From contig DASPNP010000065.1 of assembly GCA_035626475.1 (NCBI GenBank), positions 1 to 64,000 of the forward strand: a stretch of 64,000 bases of DNA. Direction: 5' to 3'. The notes below the pieces were generated by a model. That model did no database searches. It was not told the origin of the DNA and saw nothing but the letters and a program-made list of their open reading frames with translations. Shown here in pieces: positions 56,484 to 64,000 of the stretch (positions are counted from its first letter, which is position 1; every line of letters begins with the position of its first letter). A program made the position numbers and the translations under genes. The DNA is from DASPKT01 sp035626475 (GTDB lineage Bacteria; Pseudomonadota; Alphaproteobacteria; Azospirillales; Azospirillaceae).

Positions 56484-57113
56484 ATGAGCTGGCAGACCCT
56501 GTCGATGTTCCTGGCGACCTGCTTCTTCCTGTCGATGACGCCGGGCCCCAACATGCTGCTGGCGATGAGCCTGGGCGTGCGCTTCGGCCCGCGCGGCGCC
56601 GTCTGGGGCGGGCTCGGCATGTGCGCGGCGCTGGCGGTGCTCTCGGCCCTGTCGGCGCTGGGGCTGGGCGCCCTGCTGGCGACCTCCGCCACCGCCTTCG
56701 AGATCTTCAAATGGGCCGGCGTGGCCTATCTGGCGTGGCTGGGCGTGCAGGCCTGGCGGGCGCCGGTGGAGACACGGGCGGAGAACGGCGCGGCGGCGTT
56801 GGGTGACGGCGTCGGGCCCCGGCTGTTCCTGCGCGGCGCCCTGGTCTGCTTCAGCAATCCCAAGGCGCTGGTCTTCATGGCGGCGCTGTTCCCGCAGTTC
56901 ATCGACCCGGCCCTGGATGTCGGCCCGCAGCTGCTGGTGCTGGTGGCGGCCATGCTGGTGATCGAGTTCGGCTGGATCATGGCCTACGCGCTGGGCGGCG
57001 ACCGTCTGGCGGCGCGGCTGACCACGCCCTCGGCGGCCCGGCTGCTGAACCGCATGACCGGCGGCCTGCTGATCGGCGCCGGCGGCCTGCTGGCGCTGGC
57101 CCGGCGGGTTTGA
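56484..57113 (+). CDS. LysE/RhtB family amino-acid exporter
   Basis: A 209-residue inner-membrane protein with six hydrophobic segments. The LysE signature is present: FFLSMTPGPNMLLAMSLGVR near the N-terminus, WAGVAYLAWLGVQAWR in the middle and CFSNPKALVFMAALFPQFID. It exports amino acids or derivatives; which one is unknown. Confidence 0.9.
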   Translation: MSWQTLSMFLATCFFLSMTPGPNMLLAMSLGVRFGPRGAVWGGLGMCAALAVLSALSALGLGALLATSATAFEIFKWAGVAYLAWLGVQAWRAPVETRAENGAAALGDGVGPRLFLRGALVCFSNPKALVFMAALFPQFIDPALDVGPQLLVLVAAMLVIEFGWIMAYALGGDRLAARLTTPSAARLLNRMTGGLLIGAGGLLALARRV

Positions 57114-57119
57114 CGGCCC

Positions 57120-58277
57120 TCAGTCCGCCACGCCCAGCATCAGGATGAACAGGGCGAAGCTCAGCAGGGCGAAGACGGCGACGATCAGCATCGCCGCCGT
57201 GCGCCACAGCGCCCCGCCGATCCCCAGGGCATAGGTGCCTTTCAGCTGGGCGTAGAGGTGTACCGGCGGCGTCAGCACCAGCAGCGCGCCCACCAGCCCG
57301 TTGACCCCGTCGCCCATCCGCGCCAGCGCCGCGACGATGATCACCAGCAGGCTCATGAAGGACAGCGAGTAGAGCGAGAAGATGACGTGGTCGTACAGCG
57401 CCACGTCGCGCCGCCACGCGAACATCAGCCAGACGAAGGGCAGGGACAGAGGGATCAGCAGGAAGGCGAACTTGTAGGCGGCGCTCTTCATCTTGTAGAG
57501 CACGAGATCGGGGTTGTCGGCGGCCTTGCGCAGCTGGGCGTCCAGCGCGGCGTTGCCGGTGTCGATCTTCATTTCCTTGAGAAGCGTCTTGGCCACCTGC
57601 CCGTCCACGATGGCCCGCGGGGAACCATCCGCCGCCGCGCCGCCCGCCGCGCCCCCGGCCTCCGCCGCGCCGCCATAGACGCTCGTCAGCACTTTCTCCA
57701 TCTCCGCCACCTGCGCGGTGAGCGCGTCGAGTGCGGCCTGGGCGGCCGCCACGCCGGCGCCGGAGGCCTCCGCCTGCCGCAGCGTCGCCTCGGCCCGGGA
57801 CAGCTCGGTGCGGCTCTCCACCAGATCCTGGATCAGCCGCGCCCGCACCTCGGCGCTCATGCTGCTCTTGAACCCGTCGGTCTGGAGGGGGCCGGTCAGG
57901 CTGGAGAAGACGAAGAACATCAGGAACACGCTGAACAGGAACAGCGCCAGCGGCGAGACGTAGGCGGCGCGGCGGCCGTGGATGTAGCGCCGGGTCAGCG
58001 TGCCCGGACGGAAGGCCAGCAGCGGCAGGGTGCGCAGCGCCTTGCCGTCGAAATGCAGGATGCCGTGGATGAACTCCTCGACCAGGTGCAGGACCGAGCG
58101 ATGGACGTGCCCGGTCTGGCCGCAGCCGTGGCAATAGGGACCCTGCAGCACGGTGGCGCAGTTGGCGCAGCGTGCCGAGACGTGACCCGCCCGGCCGCCG
58201 GCCTCCCCCTCGATGGCGATGGCGGTCAGCCCCGCCGTCGCCAGCCCGCCCGCCGCCTCGATCTCGCTGCTCATCAT
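57120..58277 (-). CDS. DUF3667 domain membrane protein
   Basis: A 385-residue protein with an N-terminal zinc ribbon (CANCATVLQGPYCHGCGQTG at about 36-55) joined to the DUF3667 signature LHLVEEFIHGILHFDGKALR and TLTRRYIHGRRAAYVSPLAL. About five membrane segments follow, one at 95-115 and the rest after residue 270. Between them lies a periplasmic-size helical region (about 125-255, RAEATLRQAEASGAGVAAAQ) with a Gly/Ala linker. Function unknown. It is convergent with the LysE gene (6 nt gap). Confidence 0.85.
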   Translation of the reverse strand: MMSSEIEAAGGLATAGLTAIAIEGEAGGRAGHVSARCANCATVLQGPYCHGCGQTGHVHRSVLHLVEEFIHGILHFDGKALRTLPLLAFRPGTLTRRYIHGRRAAYVSPLALFLFSVFLMFFVFSSLTGPLQTDGFKSSMSAEVRARLIQDLVESRTELSRAEATLRQAEASGAGVAAAQAALDALTAQVAEMEKVLTSVYGGAAEAGGAAGGAAADGSPRAIVDGQVAKTLLKEMKIDTGNAALDAQLRKAADNPDLVLYKMKSAAYKFAFLLIPLSLPFVWLMFAWRRDVALYDHVIFSLYSLSFMSLLVIIVAALARMGDGVNGLVGALLVLTPPVHLYAQLKGTYALGIGGALWRTAAMLIVAVFALLSFALFILMLGVAD

Positions 58278-58421
58278 CCGCCCCCGCTACCCCGCCCGGG
58301 TGAGCGTGAGCGGAAACGGGCGCGGGATCAAGCCCCTGCGGGCGGGTGGGGCATCGCGGCGGCGAAGCGGGTGCCGGAATCCCGGCACCATGCCGCCCGG
58401 CCGTGCCCCACCCGCGACCCG

Positions 58422-59516
58422 TCAGGCCTTCTTGCCGGACGCCTTCAGCGCCGCGTCCCACATCTCGCGGTAGGCGATGCGGGTCTTGGCGCTGAGCGGG
58501 CGCCAGAACAGGGCGGGGGTGAAGAACTCGTCGCCGGGCAGGGCGGCGCCGACCAGCGCGCGCGCCTTGCCGTTGACGATGACGGAACCGAAGGCCTCGG
58601 CGATCTTCTGCTGCGCCTGCACGCCGACCAGATAGCCGAACAGCAGGTGCGCGGCCTCCATCTTCTCCGGGCTGGCGGCCGCCTGCTTGGCGATGGCGAG
58701 CGTGTCCAGCCAGACGGTCACCGGCTCCTCGGTGCGCGGGATGGCCCATTTCTGGCCGTCGGCATTGGCAGCGGCCACGCCGAACCAGTAGTCGGTGACG
58801 TAGCGGAGATCCTTCATCGCCGCCTTGTCGGGCATGCCGCCCCAGAAGCCGGCCGCGTTCGCCACCAGCTTGTTCAGGATCTCCTGCGTCTTCGCCTTCT
58901 GCTCGGGCGTCATCTTCTCGACGTCGAAGACGGCGTCGGCCTTGACGCCGGCCAGCAGGGCCGCCTGGTAGATGTTCGCCTCGTACTGGTCGCTGGTGAT
59001 CTGGAAGGTGCCCTTGGCAGTCGGGTCCAGCAGCACCTGCCAGCTCTTCGGCCCCGGACCCTTGGCGGCGTTGTAGGCCAGCGCGTAGGAGCCGCCCAGC
59101 AGCGGCACGCCGTGCACCTTGCCGCCGGCGCCCTTGAAGGCGTCCAGGTCGCGCAGCACCGGGTAGACGTCGCCGTAATTCTCGATCTTGGCCGTGTCCA
59201 CGGGCGCGAGCAGGGCGATGAGCTTGCCCTGCTCCTGCTGGTAGTAGTTGTGCGTCGGCGTGACGATGTCGGCCTTGCCGGCGGCGAGGGCCTGCACGAT
59301 GTCGTCGGCGTTGCCGATGTACTGCACCGACCCGTCGGCCTTGCGCACGAACTCCAGGTCGATGTCCCTGCCCTTGGACTTGGCATAGGCCTCGAAGTCT
59401 TTCTCGTGCAGGCTGATGTAGCCTTCCCACTCGAAGACGGTCAGCTTGGTGCCGGCCTGCGCGGCCTGCGGACCGAGCGCCAGCAACGCGGCCAGCGCGA
59501 TTGCCTTTCCGTTCAT
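58422..59516 (-). CDS. Polyamine-type periplasmic binding protein (PotD/PotF-like)
   Basis: A 364-residue ABC-type solute-binding protein with a Sec signal peptide (cleavage near residue 21, AAQA). The mature start LTVFEWEGYISLHEKDFEAY and VPLLGGSYALAYNAAKGPGP are typical of spermidine/putrescine-type receptors, as is AIPRTEEPVTVWLDTLAIAK. No cognate permease or ATPase is next to it, so it is an orphan receptor serving a system elsewhere. The ATG at 59516 has GGGAG 8 nt upstream; a TTG one codon earlier is also open. Confidence 0.88.
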   Translation of the reverse strand: MNGKAIALAALLALGPQAAQAGTKLTVFEWEGYISLHEKDFEAYAKSKGRDIDLEFVRKADGSVQYIGNADDIVQALAAGKADIVTPTHNYYQQEQGKLIALLAPVDTAKIENYGDVYPVLRDLDAFKGAGGKVHGVPLLGGSYALAYNAAKGPGPKSWQVLLDPTAKGTFQITSDQYEANIYQAALLAGVKADAVFDVEKMTPEQKAKTQEILNKLVANAAGFWGGMPDKAAMKDLRYVTDYWFGVAAANADGQKWAIPRTEEPVTVWLDTLAIAKQAAASPEKMEAAHLLFGYLVGVQAQQKIAEAFGSVIVNGKARALVGAALPGDEFFTPALFWRPLSAKTRIAYREMWDAALKASGKKA

Positions 59517-59750
59517 CAATTCGGCTCCCGAACCATTAGAGGCTGAATGAAGGCGCCTCTTTCCCCTCTGTTCTTCTGCGGGGCGACTGAGATGGTCCCC
59601 GCTTTCTCTTTTGTGTTAACAGGTTAAGGCGGCTGCCGCCCGCAAGCCAAGCGCCAAGGATTACGCCTTTCGATGTATGAGGTGGCGCCGCCGGCTTGAC
59701 GGGAGGCGGGGATCGCGCGAGCTTCCGGGCCCGACCGCCCGGAGCTCCCG

Positions 59751-60143
59751 ATGCCCCAATCCGTCGCCACCGTCTCCCTGCTCGTCCGCGACTATGACGA
59801 GGCCATCGCCTACTACCGCGACCGGCTGGGCTTCGAGCTGCTGGAGGACACGGACCTGGGCGGGGGCAAGCGCTGGGTGGTCGTGGCGCCGCCGGGGGGC
59901 AAGGGGGCGGCGCTGCTGTTGGCCCGCGCGGCGGACGAGCGCCAGTTGGCCCGGGTCGGCGACCAAGCGGGCGGCCGCGTCTTCCTGTTCCTGCGCACCG
60001 ACGACTTCGCCGCCGACCATGCGCGCTTCGAGGCCGCCGGGGTGCGCTTCCTGGAGGCGCCGCGGCACGAGGCCTATGGCAGCGTCGCCGTCTTCGAGGA
60101 TCTCTACGGCAACCGTTGGGACCTGCTGCAGCTGAAGGGCTGA
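59751..60143 (+). CDS. VOC (glyoxalase/bleomycin resistance-like) family protein
   Basis: A 130-residue protein with two beta-alpha-beta-beta-beta units of the vicinal oxygen chelate fold: VSLLVRDYDEAIAYYRDRLG at the start and FEDLYGNRWDLLQ at the end, with the metal-ligand Glu near residue 117. The substrate is unknown; members include isomerases, dioxygenases and resistance proteins. It converges with the LuxR gene 13 nt away. Confidence 0.88.
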   Translation: MPQSVATVSLLVRDYDEAIAYYRDRLGFELLEDTDLGGGKRWVVVAPPGGKGAALLLARAADERQLARVGDQAGGRVFLFLRTDDFAADHARFEAAGVRFLEAPRHEAYGSVAVFEDLYGNRWDLLQLKG

Positions 60144-60156
60144 GCGTCTCCGGCCG

Positions 60157-60921
60157 TCAGGGCGCGATCAGCCCCAGCTGGATCGCCACGGCCACGGCGT
60201 GGAACTTGTTGTGCACGCCCAGCTTCTGCATGGCGTTCTTCATGTGGAACTCGGCCGTCCGGCTGCCGCAGCCCAGGATCGTCGCCGTCTCCGCCATGGT
60301 CTTGCCGCGGAAGGCCCAGAGCAGGCATTCCCGCTCGCGGTCGGTGAGCGTGGGAAGCTCCAGCTCCTTGCCCTGCAGGCCGCGCAGCTCCAGCATCCGC
60401 TCATGGTAGCTCAGCGCCACCAGCCGCAGGGCCGCGGGCCGCGCGGCGGGGCTGTAGAACCCGGCCAGCGGCTCCGCCCAGTACAGCGAGAAGAAGGAGG
60501 AGGCCGGCCGGCCCGCCGAGTCCACCGCATGCACCGGGATCGCGATGCCCTGGTTCATGCCGTGGTCGCGGGCGAAGGCCATGATCTTGCGCGCCCGGGA
60601 CTTCACGCCCCGGCGCGGCTGGTCCAGCTCCTGGAACTCGGGGAACTCCGACCAGTCGAAGGGCACGTTGCTCCAGGCCGCCCGGGCCACGACCGGATCA
60701 TAGTCCAGGAAGCCCTCGCCCATATACTCGGTGACGAAGCGGTCGGGCGAGGTGGTCTGGAACCATGGCAGCGCGCCGTCCGACGCCGAAACGCGGCGGA
60801 CGTCGAAATAGCTGAAGGCGCAATAGCCCAGCTTTCCTATTAGTGTATGAAACACGGCCTGCATCTCGTCCGGGCTCTGCGCCCCCTCGATGCTGCTAAG
60901 TGCTTCTTCCAGCGAGAACAT
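60157..60921 (-). CDS. LuxR family regulator with autoinducer-binding domain (solo)
   Basis: A 254-residue regulator. The autoinducer-binding domain (about 15-170) keeps Tyr66, Asp75-Pro76 (FLDYDPVV), Trp90 (PFDW) and Gly121, but the usual Trp of WxxxY is Phe62 (RFVTEY). The HTH (about 188-250) includes LTDRERECLLWAFRGKTMAE and GCGSRTAEFHMKNAMQKLGV. No luxI synthase is in the window, so it is a LuxR solo that may read foreign or non-AHL signals. The ATG at 60921 fits family length; the frame is open upstream but not conserved. Confidence 0.9.
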   Translation of the reverse strand: MFSLEEALSSIEGAQSPDEMQAVFHTLIGKLGYCAFSYFDVRRVSASDGALPWFQTTSPDRFVTEYMGEGFLDYDPVVARAAWSNVPFDWSEFPEFQELDQPRRGVKSRARKIMAFARDHGMNQGIAIPVHAVDSAGRPASSFFSLYWAEPLAGFYSPAARPAALRLVALSYHERMLELRGLQGKELELPTLTDRERECLLWAFRGKTMAETATILGCGSRTAEFHMKNAMQKLGVHNKFHAVAVAIQLGLIAP

Positions 60922-60967
60922 CCGCCTGGGACCCCGTTCCGCCGCCAACCCATGGGACCAATCCCCC

Positions 60968-60984
60968 GTAATTCTACGAGTTAC
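60968..60984. promoter_or_regulatory. Palindrome in the luxR divergent promoter region
   Basis: GTAATTC-TAC-GAGTTAC, a 7-3-7 dyad with one mismatch, 47 nt upstream of the luxR start. Candidate operator. Confidence 0.35.
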
Positions 60985-61002
60985 ATAGGATTTTTGCCAG
61001 TG

Positions 61003-61035
61003 GCGTACTCCTGCCTGGATCATACGGGAGTACGC
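61003..61035. promoter_or_regulatory. Long dyad between luxR and the RHH gene
   Basis: Perfect 9-bp arms GCGTACTCC and GGAGTACGC separated by 15 nt, lying between the two divergent genes. Candidate binding site for LuxR or the RHH protein. Confidence 0.4.
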
Positions 61036-61107
61036 GATGTCCGGCGGCGGGTCCGGCGCCGGGACGGAACGCGCTCCCGCCCTCGATTTGACCGGGAGCG
61101 CCGCCTG

Positions 61108-61515
61108 ATGCCCAAGCTCTCCTCCCTGCCGCAGCAGGTCGCCGACGCGCCCCTCCGGGGCTCCCCCAGCCTGCTGCGGGCGCTGGACGGCCTGCCGGAA
61201 AACGAGGCGCCGGCGCCGCGCACGGTGCGCATCGCCGGCAAGCGCACCTCCATGCGGATCGAGCCGGCCTTCTGGGCCCAGCTCTGCCGCATCGCCGCCG
61301 CCGAGGGGCTGGCGGTGGAGGATCTGGTGGCGCTGATCGCGGGCAACCTGCAGGACGTGGCGTGCCTGACCCGCGCCATCCGCGTCTTCGTCGTGCTCTA
61401 CGGCCGGTCGGCCGCGCCGGTGGCCAGGACCCGCCTCGGCCGCACCGTCGAGCGGTCGCGCCGCGCCGCCTCCACCCGGCCGGCCCTCAGCGTTCCGAGC
61501 ATGCCGGGCGAATAG
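61108..61515 (+). CDS. Ribbon-helix-helix domain protein
   Basis: A 135-residue protein with a central RHH_4-type domain (about 38-75: RTVRIAGKRTSMRIEPAFWA, LAVEDLVALI), typical of small alphaproteobacterial DNA-binding proteins, and a basic Arg-rich C-terminus. The ATG at 61108 is chosen with GGGAG 9 nt upstream. It is divergent from the LuxR gene across the palindromic region. Confidence 0.8.
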   Translation: MPKLSSLPQQVADAPLRGSPSLLRALDGLPENEAPAPRTVRIAGKRTSMRIEPAFWAQLCRIAAAEGLAVEDLVALIAGNLQDVACLTRAIRVFVVLYGRSAAPVARTRLGRTVERSRRAASTRPALSVPSMPGE

Positions 61516-61674
61516 GCCCGGCGCCATCCCACGTCCCAATCGCCCGCGAGACGCCGCACCGCGTCCGCGGGCTTTTTACTTGTCTGCATTAACGATCCCA
61601 AGTCACGGCGGGGTGCCGTCATTGGCGCGTATCCCCCTGCGCAACCGTATGAAGTTGTCCGGGCGACGGTTTTG

Positions 61675-61690
61675 GCTTACACATGTAAGC
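61675..61690. promoter_or_regulatory. Perfect palindrome before the XRE regulator
   Basis: GCTTACA-CA-TGTAAGC, perfect 7-bp arms, 41 nt upstream of the regulator's ATG. It is a likely operator, probably for autoregulation. Confidence 0.5.
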
Positions 61691-61731
61691 AGCAAAGGGG
61701 CCGATGTGGTCCCCCAGTCCGGGGTTACGAG

Positions 61732-62241
61732 ATGCCGCGCCGTACGAAGAACCAGGAAATCCTCGCTTTCGAATCCACGGTTGAGGCCCATATCGCCGGC
61801 CGCTTGCGGCTGCGCCGGGGCCTGTTGGGGATGACGCAGTCCGAGCTGGCGCGCGCGCTCGGCATCACCTTCCAGCAGGTGCAGAAGTACGAGCGCGGCT
61901 CCAACCGCATCTCCATCGGCAAGCTGGTCCAGATCGCCGAGATCCTCGACGTGCCGATCACCTTCTTCTTCGACGGGCTGGAGCTGGACGGCGACCGGGT
62001 GCAGCGCCTGGTCGCGCAGGCCCCCGCCGCGGACGAGCCCGGCGTGCTGGGCCGCCGCGACCTGGACCTGCTGCGCGGCTGGCGCAACCTGCCGCCGGCC
62101 GTGGCCGACGCCTTCGCCGCCCTGCTGCGCGCCACGTCGGGCGCCGGCGAGGAGGAGGAGGGCGAGGCCGGCGAGGGCGAGGCGCCCGCCGCCAAGGCGC
62201 CCCGCCGCCGCAAGAGCGCGTCCGGCACCGCCGCCGCCTGA
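61732..62241 (+). CDS. XRE family helix-turn-helix regulator
   Basis: A 169-residue DNA-binding protein. The HTH (about 20-80) is very clear: GRLRLRRGLLGMTQSELARA, LGITFQQVQKYERGSNRISI, GKLVQIAEILDVPITFFFDG. The C-terminal part (about 95-130) is a short helical region, then a low-complexity Glu/Ala tail and a basic end. This type is common in alphaproteobacteria. The ATG at 61732 is used. A perfect palindrome lies just upstream. Confidence 0.9.
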   Translation: MPRRTKNQEILAFESTVEAHIAGRLRLRRGLLGMTQSELARALGITFQQVQKYERGSNRISIGKLVQIAEILDVPITFFFDGLELDGDRVQRLVAQAPAADEPGVLGRRDLDLLRGWRNLPPAVADAFAALLRATSGAGEEEEGEAGEGEAPAAKAPRRRKSASGTAAA

Positions 62242-62268
62242 TCGGGGTTCAGGGCGGGAGCGGCCGCG

Positions 62269-63861
62269 TCAGCGGGCCCGCTCCCCCACCCCGCGCCGGT
62301 CCGCCGCGTTCAGCAGCACCACCAGGCCGGCGTCCTTCCAGTGCTTGGTCCGCCTGATCTCCTCGCGGACCAGCCCCACCACCGTGCCCAGGATCGCCAG
62401 CTCCGCGCCGGTGAGCGGGACCGGGTCGTCCAGCCGCTCGGCAGCCGTCCGCACCAGGCCGGGGTCCAGCAGCGTCAGCCAGTCCGAGGCATCCACCCCC
62501 AGCGCCTGCGCCAGCTCCTGGCCGCGCACGGCATGGGCCATGCGCTCGCGGGCCGGCACCTCCGCCCCCTTGGCGAAGGCGCCGCGGAAGGCGGCCTGGA
62601 TCTCCGCCACCAGCGCGTCGCGGAACTCGCTGAAGCGGGTGCCCCAATGCAGCCGGCGGGTCAGCGCGTTGCGCCAGCGGGTGCAGAAGCCCAGCGCCCA
62701 GGCCAGGGCCGCATGGTCGACGGCGCCGCGCCCCTCGGCCTGGGCGGCCAGCACCACGCGGCCCTCCAGGTAGGGATAGAGCGTCGTCTCCACCCGCTTG
62801 ATCATCCCGTCCAGATGCTCGCGGGCGCGGGCGCCGTAGCGCGCGTCGCGCATCAGGTCGAAGGCGTCGAACAGGTCGAGCATCTCGTCCATGCAGAGCA
62901 GCTCGCGCTCCAGCAGCTCGCGCCGGGCCGAGGGCACCACCAGCGGCCGCCGCGCCAGCTCGCCCGCCCCGGCCATCGCCGCCGCCTCCTCGGCCAGCGC
63001 CTTGCAGCAGCGGCGCAGGTGGCGATCGAGTTCCGCCAGCAGCGTCGGCTGCCAGGCGGGCGGAACCTCCACCAGGAAGGGCGCCATGTCGCGATAGGCG
63101 CGGCGGCGGCGCAGCAGGGTCAGCGGTACCATCGGGCCGCAGATGGCCGCCAGAACAGGCGTCACGCCCCGGGGCGCCAGGCGGGCGAGGTCGGCGGCGA
63201 CCCCGGCCATCGCCTCCGCGTCGCCCTCGGCGGCCAAGCAACGCTCCAGCAGCGGCGCGTAGGCCGGGCCGTGCGCCAGGACCGCCTGGATGGCGGCCAC
63301 GTCCTCGGCCTTCAGCGGGCGCGGCACGTCGGGCAACTGCTTGGCCTCGGCCTCGCGCCGGCGCCAGCGGTTGACGGCCTCGAGGAAGCTCTTGGCCTTC
63401 TGCGGATCGGCCATGGCGGCGGAGATGCGGTCGGCGGCGGTGCGCCGGACCTCCTCGCGCAGGGCAACCACCTCGGGCGTCCGCAGCACCAGGTAGATGG
63501 GCGTGTCCTGCGCCAGCTCGGCCAGCCGCGTCGCCGCCATGGCGGGCAGGGCGCCCAGCGGCTTGGCCGCCAGCGCCGCCCAGACGCCGCCGACATCCAG
63601 CACATGGATCACGCCGGGCGCGCCCCACTCCTCGCCGACCCAGGCGGGTTCGGCCAGCAGGAAGGGCTCGAACAGCTGGGTGAAGAGCCGGCGCGCATGG
63701 TCGGCACGGGCCGCGTTCAGCTTGGCGACCAGGGCCCGGCGCAGCGCCTTCTGCGCCGCCGCGTCCTGTCCCGTCTCGTCCAGCTCGGAATAAAGCCGCT
63801 TGGCGGCGTCGACCGGCAGCTGCTCGATCAGCAGCGCGATCTGCTTGTCCTTGTCGCTCAC
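62269..63861 (-). CDS. Large hypothetical helical protein (530 aa)
   Basis: A soluble, largely alpha-helical protein with no signal peptide or clear membrane segment. It starts (GTG) MSDKDKQIALLIEQLPVDAA. Recognisable stretches include ALRRALVAKLNAARADHARR, a middle HLRRCCKALAEEAAAM, and the charged RRTKHWKDAGLVVLLNAADR near the C-terminus. I do not recognise the family. It is a single gene converging on the XRE regulator, with no helpful neighbours in view. Confidence 0.75.
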   Translation of the reverse strand: MSDKDKQIALLIEQLPVDAAKRLYSELDETGQDAAAQKALRRALVAKLNAARADHARRLFTQLFEPFLLAEPAWVGEEWGAPGVIHVLDVGGVWAALAAKPLGALPAMAATRLAELAQDTPIYLVLRTPEVVALREEVRRTAADRISAAMADPQKAKSFLEAVNRWRRREAEAKQLPDVPRPLKAEDVAAIQAVLAHGPAYAPLLERCLAAEGDAEAMAGVAADLARLAPRGVTPVLAAICGPMVPLTLLRRRRAYRDMAPFLVEVPPAWQPTLLAELDRHLRRCCKALAEEAAAMAGAGELARRPLVVPSARRELLERELLCMDEMLDLFDAFDLMRDARYGARAREHLDGMIKRVETTLYPYLEGRVVLAAQAEGRGAVDHAALAWALGFCTRWRNALTRRLHWGTRFSEFRDALVAEIQAAFRGAFAKGAEVPARERMAHAVRGQELAQALGVDASDWLTLLDPGLVRTAAERLDDPVPLTGAELAILGTVVGLVREEIRRTKHWKDAGLVVLLNAADRRGVGERAR

Positions 63862-64000
63862 TCGGATGCACTCACCAGGAAACGCCCGACGGCCCCCGCC
63901 ATCGTCACCGATACCGCCGGAGCGAGAGCCCCGGTTTCCCGCACCATAGCGCCGGACGGCGAATTTCGGATGCGGTTCGTCGGTATAGGGGGAAGGGGGA

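Noticed and set aside
55772..56710. Minus-strand frame upstream of the SulP gene
   Set aside because: Basic low-complexity sequence crossing repeat R2 and antisense to the LysE gene start; no coding support.

Overview
The window is a gene-dense, very GC-rich chromosomal segment of an alphaproteobacterium, most likely of the Rhodospirillales/Azospirillales type. This placement is inferred from gene content. It rests on the DUF1476 zeta-type F1-ATPase inhibitor, the acidic-tailed FYDLN-type zinc-ribbon protein, a PstA with a long N-terminal DUF3333-like insert, the malic enzyme-phosphotransacetylase fusion, and the aroA/cmk/rpsA/ihfB neighbourhood. I see no prophage, insertion sequence, integrase, CRISPR array or rRNA. 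Two tRNA-Ala genes are present (anticodons CGC and GGC).

Layout. 1-8.3 kb: an amino-acid ABC permease, a conserved small protein, tRNA-Ala, a yggT/yggU-type pair, folD, an NnrU-type membrane protein, asd, and ubiE-ubiB for ubiquinone synthesis. 8.4-17.2 kb: an exported NTF2-like protein, then the complete phosphate regulon on the minus strand in the order phoR, pstS, pstC, pstA, pstB, phoU, phoB. A candidate Pho box lies before pstS and a stem-loop attenuator lies between pstS and pstC. 17.2-30.3 kb: maeB, a tiny membrane protein, an ECF sigma/membrane protein/periplasmic sensor trio, a hybrid histidine kinase next to a phytochrome-like EAL protein, a two-gene operon of unknown function, and an orphan RTX protein. 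30.6-36.3 kb: a bactofilin, the argD-argF-hslO operon, a DMT exporter, tRNA-Ala and the FYDLN protein. 36.5-42.1 kb: aroA, a Uma2-type nuclease-like gene lodged before cmk, rpsA, ihfB and a LapA-like protein. 42.2-51.4 kb: an exported hydrolase, a DTW protein, a GST, purC-purS plus an exported protein, an NRDE protein, the ATPase inhibitor, an OPT transporter, an acetyltransferase and a FitAB/VapBC-like toxin-antitoxin pair. 51.5-64 kb: an EF-G with an expanded switch I, a SulP transporter, a LysE exporter, a DUF3667 protein, a polyamine-type binding protein, a glyoxalase-like protein, a LuxR solo, an RHH protein, an XRE regulator and a 530-residue protein of unknown function.

At least four families of dispersed palindromic intergenic repeats occur between operons. 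Two families occur as pairs in opposite orientation. One pair of about 200-bp elements has its arms inverted relative to each other while its core keeps the same orientation.

Most genes are ordinary housekeeping genes. The least explained parts are the two-gene operon at 26.9-29.2 kb, the chromophore-site-less phytochrome/EAL protein, the LuxR solo and XRE regulators with clear nearby palindromes, the EF-G variant, and the core-inverted repeats. I found no clear new multi-gene defence or biosynthetic system. No homology search was run; names rest on motif and sequence recognition, and start codons were chosen from ribosome-binding sites, overlaps and family length.
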